64,000 bases of DNA from Bradyrhizobium hereditatis (GCF_020329435.1 NZ_JAGKJK010000003.1:434001-498000), one strand, 5' to 3'. Shown: positions 1-9,689, counted from the stretch's first letter. A program made the numbers and translations. The notes: generated by a model from the letters alone, not told the origin.

Positions 1-980
1 GCGACGATCGCGTGATTCCGAGGATGGTCGTCGGTGTTCGAAATCAGCGCATTGAAACATACGCGACGGAAGAGTTCCGGAAGATCCCTGGTCTGACTTG
101 CCGTAGCGGCCCGCCGGACTTCGTCGGCGAGCAGCAGATAGGACCATTTGCGGCGTTTGTCCGCAGTATCGGGCGAGTCGTCCGCATCGATAAGCGTCAA
201 GGCGCTCACCATTCGGCTACGCAAATATCCTTTCTCCGTTTTGTGACGGTCGAACCGCTTCACCAGGAGCACGTCGCGAGTACCGACGGTGGTCAATCGA
301 CTTTCCGCGCACGAAATCCCGCACGAGCGCGCGAGTGTCAGCATCGCATGCTCGACGCGAGGATTATTCCACCGGTCGTCGGGATGCGAAAATTTGGCTA
401 CCCAAAGCGCATCCTCATCTTCGACGGTCGCCTTCGGACGCGCGCCGCCCATGGACGTTCCGGCATTCAGAAGCGCTTCGGCCTGTTCGGCGTCGGCACC
501 CGCGGGCTTTGGAGCATCCGGATCCCTCTCCGCCGCGACGATCTGGTCGGCGAGGTCGATGAGCTTGGCTAGATCGATAGTGCGATTGAATTTGCGCACA
601 GGTGCCGGCGGTTCGACATTGAGACCGAAGCCGAGCGCGCCGGCGCGGTCGTCGGGCGAATTGAGCAGATACTGAATCTCTGTCGGTGCGACGTTGCCCA
701 GCCGCTTCTCGATCAGTTTCCGCCCCCAGGCGTCGGGAGAACTGTCGCGAAGCGCTCCGAAGTTGCCCCGCAGCTTGGTCGTCCGGAACACCGGCACTTG
801 AAGCTTGAGTTCGACCGGGTCGAATTCGACCCGGTCGTTTCGCGAGAGGTAGCTCTTGCCATAGACAAATTGGCCTACCGCCGTCCCTTGGCGGCCCGTA
901 TCGAGTTGGTACCTCCCGGCGGTGACCGGTTCGGTTTGTCCTGGCAGCGTGATGTAGACGAAGCACTCCTCAGAAGGCAT
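1..980 (-). CDS. hipA: HipA-family kinase toxin (partial, runs off the left edge)
   Basis: The reverse strand is open from an ATG at 980 to the window edge (about 326 codons), so the C-terminal part is missing. The N-terminal region reads as a HipA beta-rich domain, with the signature LRDSSPDAWGR at about residues 91-101 followed by RKLIEKRLG. Further on there is a typical HipA stretch, ALWVAKFSHPDD, around the nucleotide-binding region. HipA toxins are Ser/Thr kinases that phosphorylate translation factors such as aminoacyl-tRNA synthetases and cause dormancy. Its start overlaps the end of the upstream HTH gene by 11 bases, the usual hipBA arrangement. Whether the kinase catalytic residues are intact cannot be seen here. 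Confidence 0.85.
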   Translation of the reverse strand, partial: MPSEECFVYITLPGQTEPVTAGRYQLDTGRQGTAVGQFVYGKSYLSRNDRVEFDPVELKLQVPVFRTTKLRGNFGALRDSSPDAWGRKLIEKRLGNVAPTEIQYLLNSPDDRAGALGFGLNVEPPAPVRKFNRTIDLAKLIDLADQIVAAERDPDAPKPAGADAEQAEALLNAGTSMGGARPKATVEDEDALWVAKFSHPDDRWNNPRVEHAMLTLARSCGISCAESRLTTVGTRDVLLVKRFDRHKTEKGYLRSRMVSALTLIDADDSPDTADKRRKWSYLLLADEVRRAATASQTRDLPELFRRVCFNALISNTDDHPRNHAIV

Positions 981-1311
981 TGCTGGGCCCTCCTCCGGTT
1001 CGCGCGCGCTCGCGCTCTTCGAGGCCGCTGAGGGCCAGTCCCTCTTCGTCGGTCTTCGGGTCGGCCACACCATCTAGCGTCTGAAGCAAATTCATGGCCC
1101 ACAGAGCTGCGACGTAGATGCCCGCGCTGGTACCGAGCTTGCCCTTTTCTGCGTCGGAGAGCACATGGCGATCCACACCGAGTTTTGCGGCGAGCTCTGA
1201 AAGGCTGAGGTTGCGCCGAAGCCGCGCCGTCCTGAGCTTGTTACCCAAGTTTTGCAGAGCTTCTTGGACAGCAATCGGCGGAGCATTTGTGAGTGCGCTG
1301 CGGGGCGGCAT
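970..1311 (-). CDS. hipB: HipB-type HTH antitoxin
   Basis: This 113-residue protein has an XRE/Cro helix-turn-helix at about residues 25-75, including LSLSELAAKLGVDRHVLSDAEKG in shortened view LSLSELAAKLGVD and VLSDAEKG. It precedes and overlaps the hipA-like gene, so it is most likely the antitoxin and autorepressor of that pair. The C-terminal tail (residues 80-113) is polar and probably flexible, as in antitoxins that contact the toxin. The gene is intact. An alternative reading as an unrelated XRE regulator is unlikely given the overlap with hipA. Confidence 0.85.
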   Translation of the reverse strand: MPPRSALTNAPPIAVQEALQNLGNKLRTARLRRNLSLSELAAKLGVDRHVLSDAEKGKLGTSAGIYVAALWAMNLLQTLDGVADPKTDEEGLALSGLEERERARTGGGPSNAF

Positions 1312-1316
1312 GGCGT

Positions 1317-1438
1317 CTTAAGGCTCCCTTATCCAGGTTAAAGGCGTCTCATGGCTCCAAAAAGATAGGCCCGCTTCAGTCAAAAGTCAAGCCATTGGAA
1401 CCATAACCTGCCCTAAACTGCCTTAAGGGTGCCTTAAG
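1317..1438. promoter_or_regulatory. Probable HipB operator region with CTTAAGG boxes
   Basis: Upstream of hipB lie three copies of a CCTTAAG-type box: CTTAAGG at 1317-1323, the palindrome CCTTAAGG at 1421-1428, and CCTTAAG at 1432-1438. HipB proteins bind palindromic boxes in their own promoter, so these are candidate operators. This is inferred from position and symmetry only. The rest of 1320-1680 shows no gene. Confidence 0.4.
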
Positions 1439-1680
1439 ATGCCAAGAGGTCCAAATTTGAAGTGCCCACGGAGCCGACCGCGCCCCCAGCTAGGCCGACA
1501 GGTTACGGGACGCTTCTCCACTCGCGGTTTCGGGCTCAAGCATCTGGAGGTGGCGTCCTGCGGGTGGCGATCAGAGTCGGCACTTCTTCGCACCCTGCGT
1601 TGACTCGATGGCATCGAGACCTACTTGCCTGTAATCGGCTTGCTCCATCTGCCGGCTAGAACAACAGTCGACTGTCTAAC

Positions 1681-2020
1681 ATGAACGAACCGCTCGAACC
1701 GTCCGGTGAAGCGCATTCCGCCCGAACTCGCGTCGTTCGTCCGCGCGGTTCGCGAGGCACTTCATCCTTGAAATCTGGCTGTTCGGAAGCCGCGCGAGAG
1801 GGATTGCGATCCTGACAGCGACTGGGATCTGCTGGCCGTTCTACCGGACCACGCTCCGGACGAATTGACAGATCCGATTGCGACGTGGCGGATCGCGTGG
1901 AACGGTCGCTTTCCTGTAACCCTGCTCGCGACAAAGCTGCACGATCTGAAGGAAATCTGGGGGGTGCCCAACACGTTGGGATACAGTCTCTCGCGAGAGA
2001 GCGTGCGACTTGTCGACTAA
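1681..2020 (+). pseudogene. MNT-type nucleotidyltransferase relic
   Basis: The three forward frames together encode a minimal nucleotidyltransferase. One frame gives IPPELASFVRAVREALHP, the next EIWLFGSRARG, and the next DCDPDSDWDLLAVL, ending in ...SRESVRLVD and TAA at 2018-2020. The GSRARG and DPDSDWDLL pieces are the catalytic GS and DxD motifs of the MNT fold. At least two frameshifts (near 1770 and 1800) break the gene. Such proteins pair with HEPN toxins and adenylylate them; the next gene is a HEPN-type protein, overlapping this one by about 10 bases, so this is a decayed MNT/HEPN toxin-antitoxin pair. Confidence 0.65.
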
Positions 2021-2271
2021 GCGGCTGATCGCCAAACACAGGTTGGATGCGGGAAAGTCCGATCTGGAGGTCCTTTCACCTAATGCCGTCTACCATGTCG
2101 AGCAAGCGCTTGAGCACATCATCTTAGCGTTGGCGCAATCGGAAGGCATCCTCTACCCACGGACCAGCAAACTGGATACAATGGCGCGCGCGTTGCCGGA
2201 GGATAACTTATTCCGCACAAAAGGCAGCATCGTCGAAGGCCCCGCCCCGCTCCAAACTAGAGCTAGCGCTA

Positions 2272-3119
2272 GGTGGTGTGGACACTTATCGCATCCATAA
2301 GGTGATGGCCGCGAGGGTGACGACGGCACGGTAGTTGCGGGCGGTCTTTTCGTAGCGGGTTGCAACGCGGCGGAATTGCTTGAGCTTGGAGAAGCAGCAT
2401 TCCACGAGATGGCGCTGGGCATAGAGATGCTTGTCGAGCGGATATTTGAGCGCGCGTGACGGGTTGTTGGGGATGACGGCGAGCGCGCCTTTGGCGGCGA
2501 TGGCCTGACGCAAGTGATCGGCGTCATAGGCTGCATCGGCCATGACGACCTCGGCAGGTAAGCCTTCGAGCAAAGCAGCCGCTTGCGGTGCATCGCCCTT
2601 CTGTCCTGCCGTGAGCGTGAAGCGCACAGGACATCCCAAGCCACGGACGGCCAGATGGATCTTGGTGCTCAGGCCGCCGCGCGAGCGGCCGAGCGCCTGA
2701 TCTTCAGACCCCCTTTTTTGGCCCCAGCAGCGTGCTGGTGGGCTCGGACGATGGTGGAATCGACGATCAGATATTCGAAGTCCGGATCATCGGACATCGC
2801 CTCGAAGATCCGCCACCAAACACCCTTGATGCTCCATCGACTGAAGCGCCGGAACACGCTGTTCCAATCCCCAAAGACTTCCGGAAGATCACGCCAGGGA
2901 GCGCCCGTGCGCACGATCCACAGCACACCTTCCACGAACATCCGGTTGTCGCGGCCGGTGGAGCCCTTCTGGTCAGGCCGGCCTATGATCAGCGGCGCCA
3001 TCCGCTCCCACGCCGCGTCGCTCAAGACCAATCGATCCATCACACCCAAGACTGCCTCCCCAAAAGCAGCCTTGAATCTGATTTGCTCCTAAAAGGGAAT
3101 CCGTAGAGTCCACACCACC
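2272..3119 (-). mobile_element. IS5-family (IS427-like) insertion sequence
   Basis: The 848-base element is bounded by inverted repeats GGTGGTGTGGAC at 2272-2283 and its complement at 3108-3119, with TA on each side (2270-2271 and 3120-3121) as the probable target duplication. It carries a two-frame transposase on the reverse strand. It has inserted into the HEPN-type gene. Confidence 0.8.
2286..3049 (-). CDS. IS5-family transposase made by frameshift (OrfA/OrfB)
   Basis: The two reverse frames are OrfA (2669-3049, starting MGVMDRLVLSDAAWERM) and OrfB (2286-2639 and its upstream extension, ending AAITLWMR). OrfA carries the first DDE aspartate in LIVDSTIVRAHQ; OrfB carries VMADAAYDAD and the glutamate region HLVECCFSKLKQFRR. 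The frames join at an A6G5 run at 2711-2722 on the reverse strand, the usual site of programmed -1 frameshifting in the IS427 group. Both halves look undamaged, so the element may be active. Confidence 0.8.
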
Positions 3120-3442
3120 TAGAGCTAGAGCAGATTGGCTCCGTCCTCAAAAAAACTGCAGAGCATTTCGGCGTCGATCTTGATGCGCCGGCAGCGCCTG
3201 GCCGGAACGTCAGGGCCTTCACGGCTTCGCCAGCGGTCGCGAACGCGCGAGTTCATCACTGACTTCGGACTTGTTAGACGTTCTCCACATTTAGTCAATT
3301 TGACAAAATTGATTTCTCTTGAATCAGAGTCTCCGCATCGCATTTTGTGCAATGTCGCCGCTATCTCTGATTGGCGTCGGTGACCTGCCACCGAGTATTT
3401 CCTCCAGAAGGAGTTAGAGTCCGCCCGAAGAAGGATGGACGG

Positions 3443-3709
3443 ATGAAGCGAGCAAGGTTCACGGAAGAGCAGATTATTGCTGTGTTGAAGGAGCATGAGG
3501 CCGGGGCGAAGACCGCCGACCTGGCTCGCAAGCACGGGGTATCGGAAGCGACGATTTACAACTGGAAGGCCAAGTTCGGCGGCATGGATGTCTCCGAGGC
3601 CAGACGGCTGAAGGCGCTGGAGGATGAGAACGCGAAGCTGAAGAAGCTGCTGGCCGAGCAGATGCTTGATGCGGCTGCGCTACGCGAGCTTCTTTCAAAA
3701 AAATGGTAG
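3443..3709 (+). CDS. IS3-family transposase OrfA
   Basis: This is an 88-residue HTH protein beginning MKRARFTEEQIIAVLKEHE, with the HTH at about residues 8-45 (KTADLARKHGVSEATIYNW) and a leucine-zipper-like tail (LKALEDENAKLKKLLAEQ). This is the classic OrfA of the IS407 group, which binds the IS ends. Its 3' end (A7 followed by TGG, near 3698-3705) overlaps the start of orfB, as expected for -1 frameshifting. The gene itself is intact. Confidence 0.85.
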   Translation: MKRARFTEEQIIAVLKEHEAGAKTADLARKHGVSEATIYNWKAKFGGMDVSEARRLKALEDENAKLKKLLAEQMLDAAALRELLSKKW

Positions 3710-4366
3710 GGCCCGCCGCCAAACGCGCTGCGGTGGCGCATCTGGAGGCCAAGATGGGCCTGTCGGAGCGGCGGGCCTGTTCGATTGTGGGCGCGGACCG
3801 GAAGATGATCCGCTACCGCTCCTGCCGGCCGCCAGACACCGAGCTTCGCGCCCGGCTACGCGGACTGGCCAACCAACGCCGCCGGTTCGGCTATCGCCAG
3901 CTGTTCGTCCTGCTGCGACGGGAGGGCGAGCCGTCGGACATAAACCGGATCCAGCGGCTTATCGGGAGGAAGGGCTCACCGTCCGCAAGCGGCGGGCCCG
4001 CCGCAAGGCCACAGGCAGCCGGGCGCCGATCTTGGTGGAAGCGAAGCCGAACGCACGCTGGTCCATCGACTTCGTCTACGATCAGTTCGCCAATGGACGG
4101 CGCCTCCGTGTCCTCAACATCGTCGACGATGTCACCAGGAATGCCTGGGTGCGATCCCGGACACGTCGATCTCCGGACGGCGGGTGGCTCGGGAACTGAC
4201 GATGATCGTCGAGCGGCGCGGCAAGCCAGGCTCGATTGTCTCCGACAATGGCACCGAGTTCACCTGCAACGCCATGCTGGCCTGGTGCAAGGACACCGGC
4301 ATCGACTGGCACTACATCGCGCCAGGCAAGCCCATGCAGAATGCCTTCATCGAGAGCTTCATGTAT

Positions 4367-5702
4367 AGACGGCCCCGCGGATGCAAGGGATTTCAGCAGC
4401 ACTTCGGATACCGGTCGGGTGCGTTCATGTATACGGCCTGTTAGCGCGGCCGATTGCATGGCCGCTGACCCTGATGGAGATCGCGGATCGAGGCCTCATC
4501 AACGGGTCGCGCTTGTTGCGCTTAAAGCTCTTCGGGCTTGCTCGATCCCCAGCTCCGCCGGTTTCCATCATGCTGTCATCTGCCCTCGCACCATAGTATG
4601 GCCAGCATCTGCGGCAGCTCAAGCCGCCAGCTTTGGCCGATAGAATTCCCCGGTTATCATCATCGCCCAGACGATCCTGGCCAACTTGTTAGCGACGGCG
4701 ATAGCGACGACCAAGGGCCGACGCCGTTCAAGCAGGGCTTCGATCCAGCCGCCTCCCACCCGGGAGCGTGCCTTTGGGTACCGAACGACGTTACGTGCTC
4801 CGATGACAAGCAAGTGCCTGAGATAGGAATCGCCCTGTTTCGTAATCCGGCCGAGCCGATCCTTCCCGCCGGTGGAATTCTGCTTAGGCGTCAGGCCAAG
4901 CCAGGCCGCGAACTCCCGCCCGGACCGGAACATTGTCGCGTCCGGCACGGTCGCGGCGAGAGCCGTGGCCGTGATGGGACCGATCCCGGGAATCGAGGAC
5001 AGCAACTTCGCCATCGGATTTACTCGCTGGATCTGAGCTAGCTCGCGCTCGATGGCCTCGACCTGCCGGTCCAATTCCTTCAGTTGGTTCACAAGTACGG
5101 CTAGTGCGATGCGGGCGTGCGCCGGGAGCGTCATGTCGTCGTCATCCAACAAGTCCACCAGACCATCCACCCGTTGCCGGCCTTGCCCGACAACAATTCC
5201 GAACTCAGCAAAGTGAGCACGAATGGCGCAGGCTGTCATGGTTCGCTGGCGGACCAGCAAGCCTCTTGCGCGATGAAGCATCAAGAATCCTTGGTTTTCG
5301 ATGCTCTTGATCGGAACGAACCGCATATGACCGCTTCGCAGATTGCGGCCGCGTCAGCGGCATCATTCTTTGCCCCTCTTCGTACGTAGGGTTTGACATA
5401 GGCCGGCGGAATCAATCTCACATCGTGTCCGAACTGCCGAATCTCCCGCGCCCAGTGATGAGCGGTCGCGCAGGCCTCGATCCCGACCAGGCAAGGTGCG
5501 AGCAACGAGAAGAACGACACGATCTCACTTCGCCGGAGGCGTTGGCGGCTTGGTCACCTGGCCCAGGCTGTCAACTGCGTGGACATGGAATACGTGTTTC
5601 GAAATGTCTAATCCGATTGTCGCGACTTCCATTTAAGGTCTCCTGTTGGCGGTTCGGTCCATCGCCAGTATACCGCTGGCGCTCGAGGGAGCGGGGCCGT
5701 CT
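4367..5702 (-). mobile_element. IS110-family (IS1111-like) element nested in the IS3 element
   Basis: A subterminal inverted repeat AGACGGCCCCGC lies at 4367-4378, with its complement GCGGGGCCGTCT at 5691-5702. Subterminal repeats are a mark of the IS1111 subgroup. The element separates IESF from NGRMRDEL in the IS3 orfB. About 240 bases at 4379-4618 are noncoding. Confidence 0.65.
4619..5633 (-). pseudogene. IS110-family transposase, frameshifted
   Basis: The N-terminus starts at ATG 5633 (MEVATIGLDISKHVFHVHAV), the RuvC-like DEDD start typical of IS110. One frameshift near 5553 leads to CLVGIEACATAHHWAREI and KNDAADAAAICEAV. A second near 5320 leads to MRFVPIKSIENQ and the C-terminal half, which contains the transposase_20-type block SIPGIGPITATALAA and a serine region. 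The C-terminal 235 residues are clean, but the two shifts should prevent a full product. Confidence 0.75.
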
Positions 5703-6075
5703 TCCCCATCAACGGTCGCATGCGCGATGAACTGCTCAACGAGACCCTGTTCTTCGATATTGACGACGCCAGGACGAAGATTGCGGTGTGGGTTGCCGAC
5801 TACAACAGCGACCGTCCGCATTCTTCGCTGAAATACTAGAACGACGCGATTTCAGATCTCACTGATTGGACTGCCGAATTTCGCCCCGATTTTTTCGCCC
5901 GCTTTTCGAGCCCAAAAAACCGAGGGGGGTCCCAGATTGTTCACGCGGCCATTTTGCAGACGAGCGGGGCATCCTTTTGTTAGTCCGGATCGCCGCGGCG
6001 AAAATCGAGCGGAGGGTGCACACCGAGCGTGCGGCGAGGCTCGGTCCGTGCCGCAGCGCAGGTTGGAAACGAGGC

Positions 6076-7158
6076 TCAGGACTGACCGGCAGATTCGTTC
6101 CTAAGTGCAAGCAGCTCGACATGATGAGGATAATCTTCAAGAGACGCCTCAATTAACGAGGCTCGGGTCATACCCCGGCCTCCGCCGCCTAACTTCAGCG
6201 TCCGAAGTGCGGCAAACCACTTTGCCCGCCCCGTTCCGGCGAGGCTTAGTCGAGAAACATCACCGCCGGCGCGTGTCCATATCGCTTGGTCAGTCGGACC
6301 TTCCGGATACAAGTCAGCCATGATGTTTTCCAAGTCCCGCCATTCCTGCTGCGCTAGTGGAGAAGTGGCGGGCGATTTCGAGCCACCGCCGTCTAGAGAA
6401 ATCGGGAAGTTGTCCTCCAAGTCCGATGCTTTAAAGATCGGATGTTGTCGGCCCGGAACGGCTCGCCTGACCTGCTCAGACACAAAGTTAAAAACCTCGA
6501 AGACGCGAATGAGGCCATCGCCCGCAGTGCGCGCCTGCCCTTTGAGCGCGCGGACCAACTGATCAGTGAATACGCTATTGCGGGCGCCCCCCAAGACGAG
6601 CGAAGTCTCACTGGCACGAGACGAAGCGATGATAACCCGTCCTGTCCCCTGAGCGAGACGATCAAGAGACTTCTCGCCGAATCCAAAGTTCACCTCGCCG
6701 CCTAGATCACTTTTAAATTGACCGGCCCCGCCTGCATGGCAGGCGTCGATTAGAACAAGAAGGCGCCTAGCCTTTATGGATTGCAGCGCCGACGAAAATT
6801 CTCGCTCCGGAATGGTGCTTTGCTGCAGATTCCTTTTGGCGCAATCAAAGGGCACCAATGCGCTGGTTTCCAACGCTCCGGAGCCGATGCGTGCGCCGTG
6901 CCCTGAGAAGAAGATTACAACCGTGTCGCTCTCCTTAGCTTCGGAAGCGAGACCCGCGAGCGCGTCTCGGATCCCGGTTAAGGTTGCCTCATCGTCCAAA
7001 AGCAATTTTACCTTTGATGGAGCAAAACCGCAGAGGCTTTCAGTTTGCAGAACCGCAGAAATATCGCGAGCGTCGTTCAACACCGCTTCAGGAAGGCTTG
7101 GGACATCGCGGTAGTTGGCGATCCCGATAACGAGGGCGCGTCCATTCTCGAACTCCAC
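6076..7158 (-). CDS. Caspase-like (peptidase C14) protease with C-terminal EAD1-type adaptor
   Basis: This 360-residue protein starts at GTG 7158. Residues 1-250 form a caspase/metacaspase fold with His87 in IFFSGHGARIG and Cys140 in VLIDACHAGGAG. Residues about 272-353 form a small domain with LYPEGPTDQAIWTRAGG. The same domain ends the neighbouring GAP1 protein, and it matches the EAD1 effector-associated domain, which brings effectors to their regulators by like-with-like binding. It is the last gene of the GTPase operon, 35 bases after GAP1. It is most likely the killing effector, released or activated by the GTPases. There is no signal peptide or membrane segment, so it should act in the cytosol. 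The gene is intact. Confidence 0.85.
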   Translation of the reverse strand: MEFENGRALVIGIANYRDVPSLPEAVLNDARDISAVLQTESLCGFAPSKVKLLLDDEATLTGIRDALAGLASEAKESDTVVIFFSGHGARIGSGALETSALVPFDCAKRNLQQSTIPEREFSSALQSIKARRLLVLIDACHAGGAGQFKSDLGGEVNFGFGEKSLDRLAQGTGRVIIASSRASETSLVLGGARNSVFTDQLVRALKGQARTAGDGLIRVFEVFNFVSEQVRRAVPGRQHPIFKASDLEDNFPISLDGGGSKSPATSPLAQQEWRDLENIMADLYPEGPTDQAIWTRAGGDVSRLSLAGTGRAKWFAALRTLKLGGGGRGMTRASLIEASLEDYPHHVELLALRNESAGQS

Positions 7159-7193
7159 TAGACTTCATCTCCCGTCAATTGGCGAAATAAGTG

Positions 7194-9689
7194 TCAGTAA
7201 CGCGAGAAATCCCGCTCTTCAGCAAGTAGCCGAAGGGAAGAATTGCCAGGAAAATCACGCTGCATCTCGCGCAAAAGGCTCCCTATTTTAGGCCCTTTTC
7301 CGCCTCGACGGATTTGTGCGAGAGCATCGCGCCACCTGGAGCGACCGCTCGATCCCCATGGCAAATCTGCATTGTAGCCGCCGGCTCTCTCCCAAACACC
7401 CTCGTCGTCGGGACCCGACGGATAGAGGTCGGCGGACAAGTGTTCCAGCGCCTCCCATTTTTCCATCTGCGAGATAGGCGACAAGCCATACACCCAACGA
7501 TCGAAAATCCCTACCATTGATGCGCACTCGCGAAGCGCTGGTCGCAAATCCTGCCTTCCAGACCAACGGAGCATGCGCATCATCTCATCTGCTGCACTCC
7601 TCCAGCGTCGCTGCTCAATCAGACGTCCAAGCGCCGCTGATGCACTGGCCTCGACGCGGGCTCCGTCCAACGCAGAACGCAGCCAACTCGTGAAGCGATT
7701 TTCAGGGTACATGGGCAGGTTCGTCAATATACGTACCGCGCGGTCAAAGCGGTCGGTAGCGTCAGACTGGTTCAGCAGCTGATCGAGGCGCTGGTCATGG
7801 AGAATTGCAGTTTGAATTTGAGCATCCAGCCCGGGGACCGGCAGACCGGATGCGATCTTGTCCAGCCAACCGCGTGCGGTTTCCCGCAGAAAATTATCTC
7901 GGGTCGACGAGTTGACTTTCGACCAGACCTCCGGCTGCCGAGAGAACTCGGATAAATCTGCGAGAGGCGTACGCGATAGCCTGTCGAGTAGCTCTGACGC
8001 AACTTTCCGGCCACCGAGCAGATCCAGCAAGATACCTTCAAAAGCAGCTCGCGGATCAGCGGGGCCTCGCCATGCTTCCAGATTTCGCTCTAGAGCAGAA
8101 GACCAGATCGTTCGAACAACGTCTGTCGATAGGTCAAATGCGACAAGGAGATTAGGCGCCCTTGACACTGCCTCGGCGGCTAGCTCAACGAGACGCCTAT
8201 CCATCAATTCTGTCGCGCAGACCAGTACATCGTGATCCGAAGCGTTCCTTAGCACCACGGGGATTGTGTCAGTCAAGCTGGCCGGCACGACTTTAAGGTG
8301 AACCCTAACAGCCTCGCCTGGACTAAAAATCGCAGATACAATCGCGGCATGCAGTTGGTAAAGACCTTCTTCCAGCACGAATTCCGCAATCGCCTGGCCA
8401 GCTTTCTGCCGGAGCTTAGCAGGTGCGAACCTAACTAGACACTCCTCAAGCCCGGCGACCGCGCCGACTGCCTTCCAAAGGGCCGTTGCGAGTTCCGGGG
8501 CTTCCTCGACCCATCTCCAAAATGCTTTTTCGAACGCGCCGTTACGCGTTTCGGCAGCTTTAACCAGCCCGCCGATAACGGCAGATCGCCACTCCTGAGC
8601 GGCTTCATTTCCCATTCCGTCCGAGACAATGGACCTGAAAGCATCATCTTGCCGGACCGGAAACGAGTTCCTCTCGAGCCAACGACTTAGCGACGACCAC
8701 AGGGATGTAGGTTCACCGAAGGCGGTCATAACGAGGTTGCGCAACGCTAAAACATCGGCACCCCTTGCGGTCTCGAGTTGCAAATTCAGCCGCTTGATCA
8801 ACTCTCGCTTTGCGCTATCACCAAACTTCGGATCCGGCGACAAGCGACCGATTAGCCGTACCGCAGCGATGGTGTTGTCGATCACATTTGGCTGCACAAC
8901 AGCGAAGCGATAAGCTTGCTCAAGAAGAGCAAGATCTCCAAAACTCGTGAGCTCGGTGCCGAGAGAGTTGGCAAACGTCCGTAAAGGATGGTTGCCCTCA
9001 GATCCACTCAACATGGTGACAGCCGGCGATGGCGTAGTGCTTCGAAAACTCTCTGCCAAAAGGTGACCTTGCCAACGGGTACTCAGGCTCGGCGGCGTAC
9101 AAACCAGAGCCGGTGGTGGGGTATCGACGATATCCCGAGGACTAAAACTTAATCGGAATGACAATCCACGACGCAACGAGGGCTCAATTCTTCCCCATAG
9201 CGCAGCGACAAGGGATTCGAAGCCCTCGTGCCCGAGCCGAACAACGGGCCCCGAATGGCGAGCGCATAGCGCCGACGCTACTGCTCTGAGCTCCTGCGTT
9301 GTTGAAGGAACAGTTTCACTTGGGCTGAGGTTCAACGTCGCCAAGCTTGATGGGGCTTCTGGAACAGAAATCAATTGATCAAAAAAGTCTCCCAAGTTGG
9401 AGGCGACCACCACTTCATCCAACGGGGCGATAAGCGCGTGCGACAGTACCATTCCAGATCGAGTAGCTTTCGCATCCTTGAAAGTCCTCGCTAAGACAAA
9501 CCATTCGCGATACGGAAATCCAGAAACGAACGGGGACCACTCTACCCCGGGAGGCGGCGTGTCTGGCAAGTCCAACCTAGGCGCGAGTTCAGCAAGCCAC
9601 GACCGAGAGATGCTCGCAACTCTTAGGCCATGGCCAGCCTTAACTTCTCCAAATATCGCCTGCTCAACGATCACACGGAGACCTCGCAC
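7194..9689 (-). CDS. GTPase-associated protein 1 (GAP1) with C-terminal EAD1-type domain
   Basis: This 831-residue protein starts at GTG 9689, overlapping the stop of the GTPase gene (TAGTG). Its N-terminus (about 1-130, with FPYREWFVLARTFKD and SGMVLSHALI) matches the GAP1-N2 type described for bacterial double-GTPase conflict systems. The long alpha-helical middle (about 200-730) matches GAP1-M in style. Residues about 737-825 repeat the adaptor of the caspase: LYPSGPDDEGVWERAGG. This suggests that GAP1 is the scaffold that docks the caspase to the GTPases. The family assignment rests on recognised motif style and operon context, not on a search. Confidence 0.75.
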   Translation of the reverse strand: MRGLRVIVEQAIFGEVKAGHGLRVASISRSWLAELAPRLDLPDTPPPGVEWSPFVSGFPYREWFVLARTFKDAKATRSGMVLSHALIAPLDEVVVASNLGDFFDQLISVPEAPSSLATLNLSPSETVPSTTQELRAVASALCARHSGPVVRLGHEGFESLVAALWGRIEPSLRRGLSFRLSFSPRDIVDTPPPALVCTPPSLSTRWQGHLLAESFRSTTPSPAVTMLSGSEGNHPLRTFANSLGTELTSFGDLALLEQAYRFAVVQPNVIDNTIAAVRLIGRLSPDPKFGDSAKRELIKRLNLQLETARGADVLALRNLVMTAFGEPTSLWSSLSRWLERNSFPVRQDDAFRSIVSDGMGNEAAQEWRSAVIGGLVKAAETRNGAFEKAFWRWVEEAPELATALWKAVGAVAGLEECLVRFAPAKLRQKAGQAIAEFVLEEGLYQLHAAIVSAIFSPGEAVRVHLKVVPASLTDTIPVVLRNASDHDVLVCATELMDRRLVELAAEAVSRAPNLLVAFDLSTDVVRTIWSSALERNLEAWRGPADPRAAFEGILLDLLGGRKVASELLDRLSRTPLADLSEFSRQPEVWSKVNSSTRDNFLRETARGWLDKIASGLPVPGLDAQIQTAILHDQRLDQLLNQSDATDRFDRAVRILTNLPMYPENRFTSWLRSALDGARVEASASAALGRLIEQRRWRSAADEMMRMLRWSGRQDLRPALRECASMVGIFDRWVYGLSPISQMEKWEALEHLSADLYPSGPDDEGVWERAGGYNADLPWGSSGRSRWRDALAQIRRGGKGPKIGSLLREMQRDFPGNSSLRLLAEERDFSRY

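Larger units (their letters stand above)
2010..3262 (+). pseudogene. HEPN-domain protein interrupted by an IS5-type element
   Basis: The 5' part starts at TTG 2010 and reads as a HEPN-type helical protein (RLIAKHRLDAGKSDLEVL, then AVYHVEQALEHIILAL). It is cut by the IS element at 2272-3119. Downstream of the IS, a forward frame resumes with SVLKKTAEHFGVDLDAP and ends at TGA 3260-3262, which looks like the C-terminus of the same family. Together with the preceding nucleotidyltransferase it forms a MNT/HEPN pair, now inactive. The assignment of the downstream piece to the same gene is inferred from style and position. Confidence 0.5.
3381..5839 (+). mobile_element. IS3-family (IS407-like) element, decayed and interrupted
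   Basis: The element starts near TGACCTGCCACC at 3381 and carries orfA and a broken orfB. orfB is cut at about 4360 by a nested IS110-type element and resumes at about 5708. No matching right inverted repeat could be found after 5839, and the reading departs from the family after HSSLKY, so the right end appears to be lost. Confidence 0.6.
3703..5839 (+). pseudogene. IS3-family transposase OrfB, frameshifted and interrupted
   Basis: The integrase-like product is spread over three frames: the start (MVGPAAKRAAVAHLEAK), then YREEGLTVRKRRARRKATG and WSIDFVYDQFANGRR, then RGKPGSIVSDNGTEFTCNA and APGKPMQNAFIESF. The first two DDE aspartates (SIDFV and VSDNGTEF) are visible. The 3' end (NGRMRDELLNETLFFD to NSDRPHSSLKY) lies beyond the nested IS110 element, at 5708-5839. 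Two or more frameshifts plus the insertion make it nonfunctional. Confidence 0.75.

Noticed and set aside
1656..2039. Reverse open frames over the MNT relic
   Set aside because: The forward strand carries the nucleotidyltransferase motifs GSRARG and DPDSDWDLL; the reverse frames have no family motif.
2711..2722. Frameshift in the IS5-type transposase as damage
   Set aside because: The A6G5 run is the normal programmed frameshift site of this IS group.
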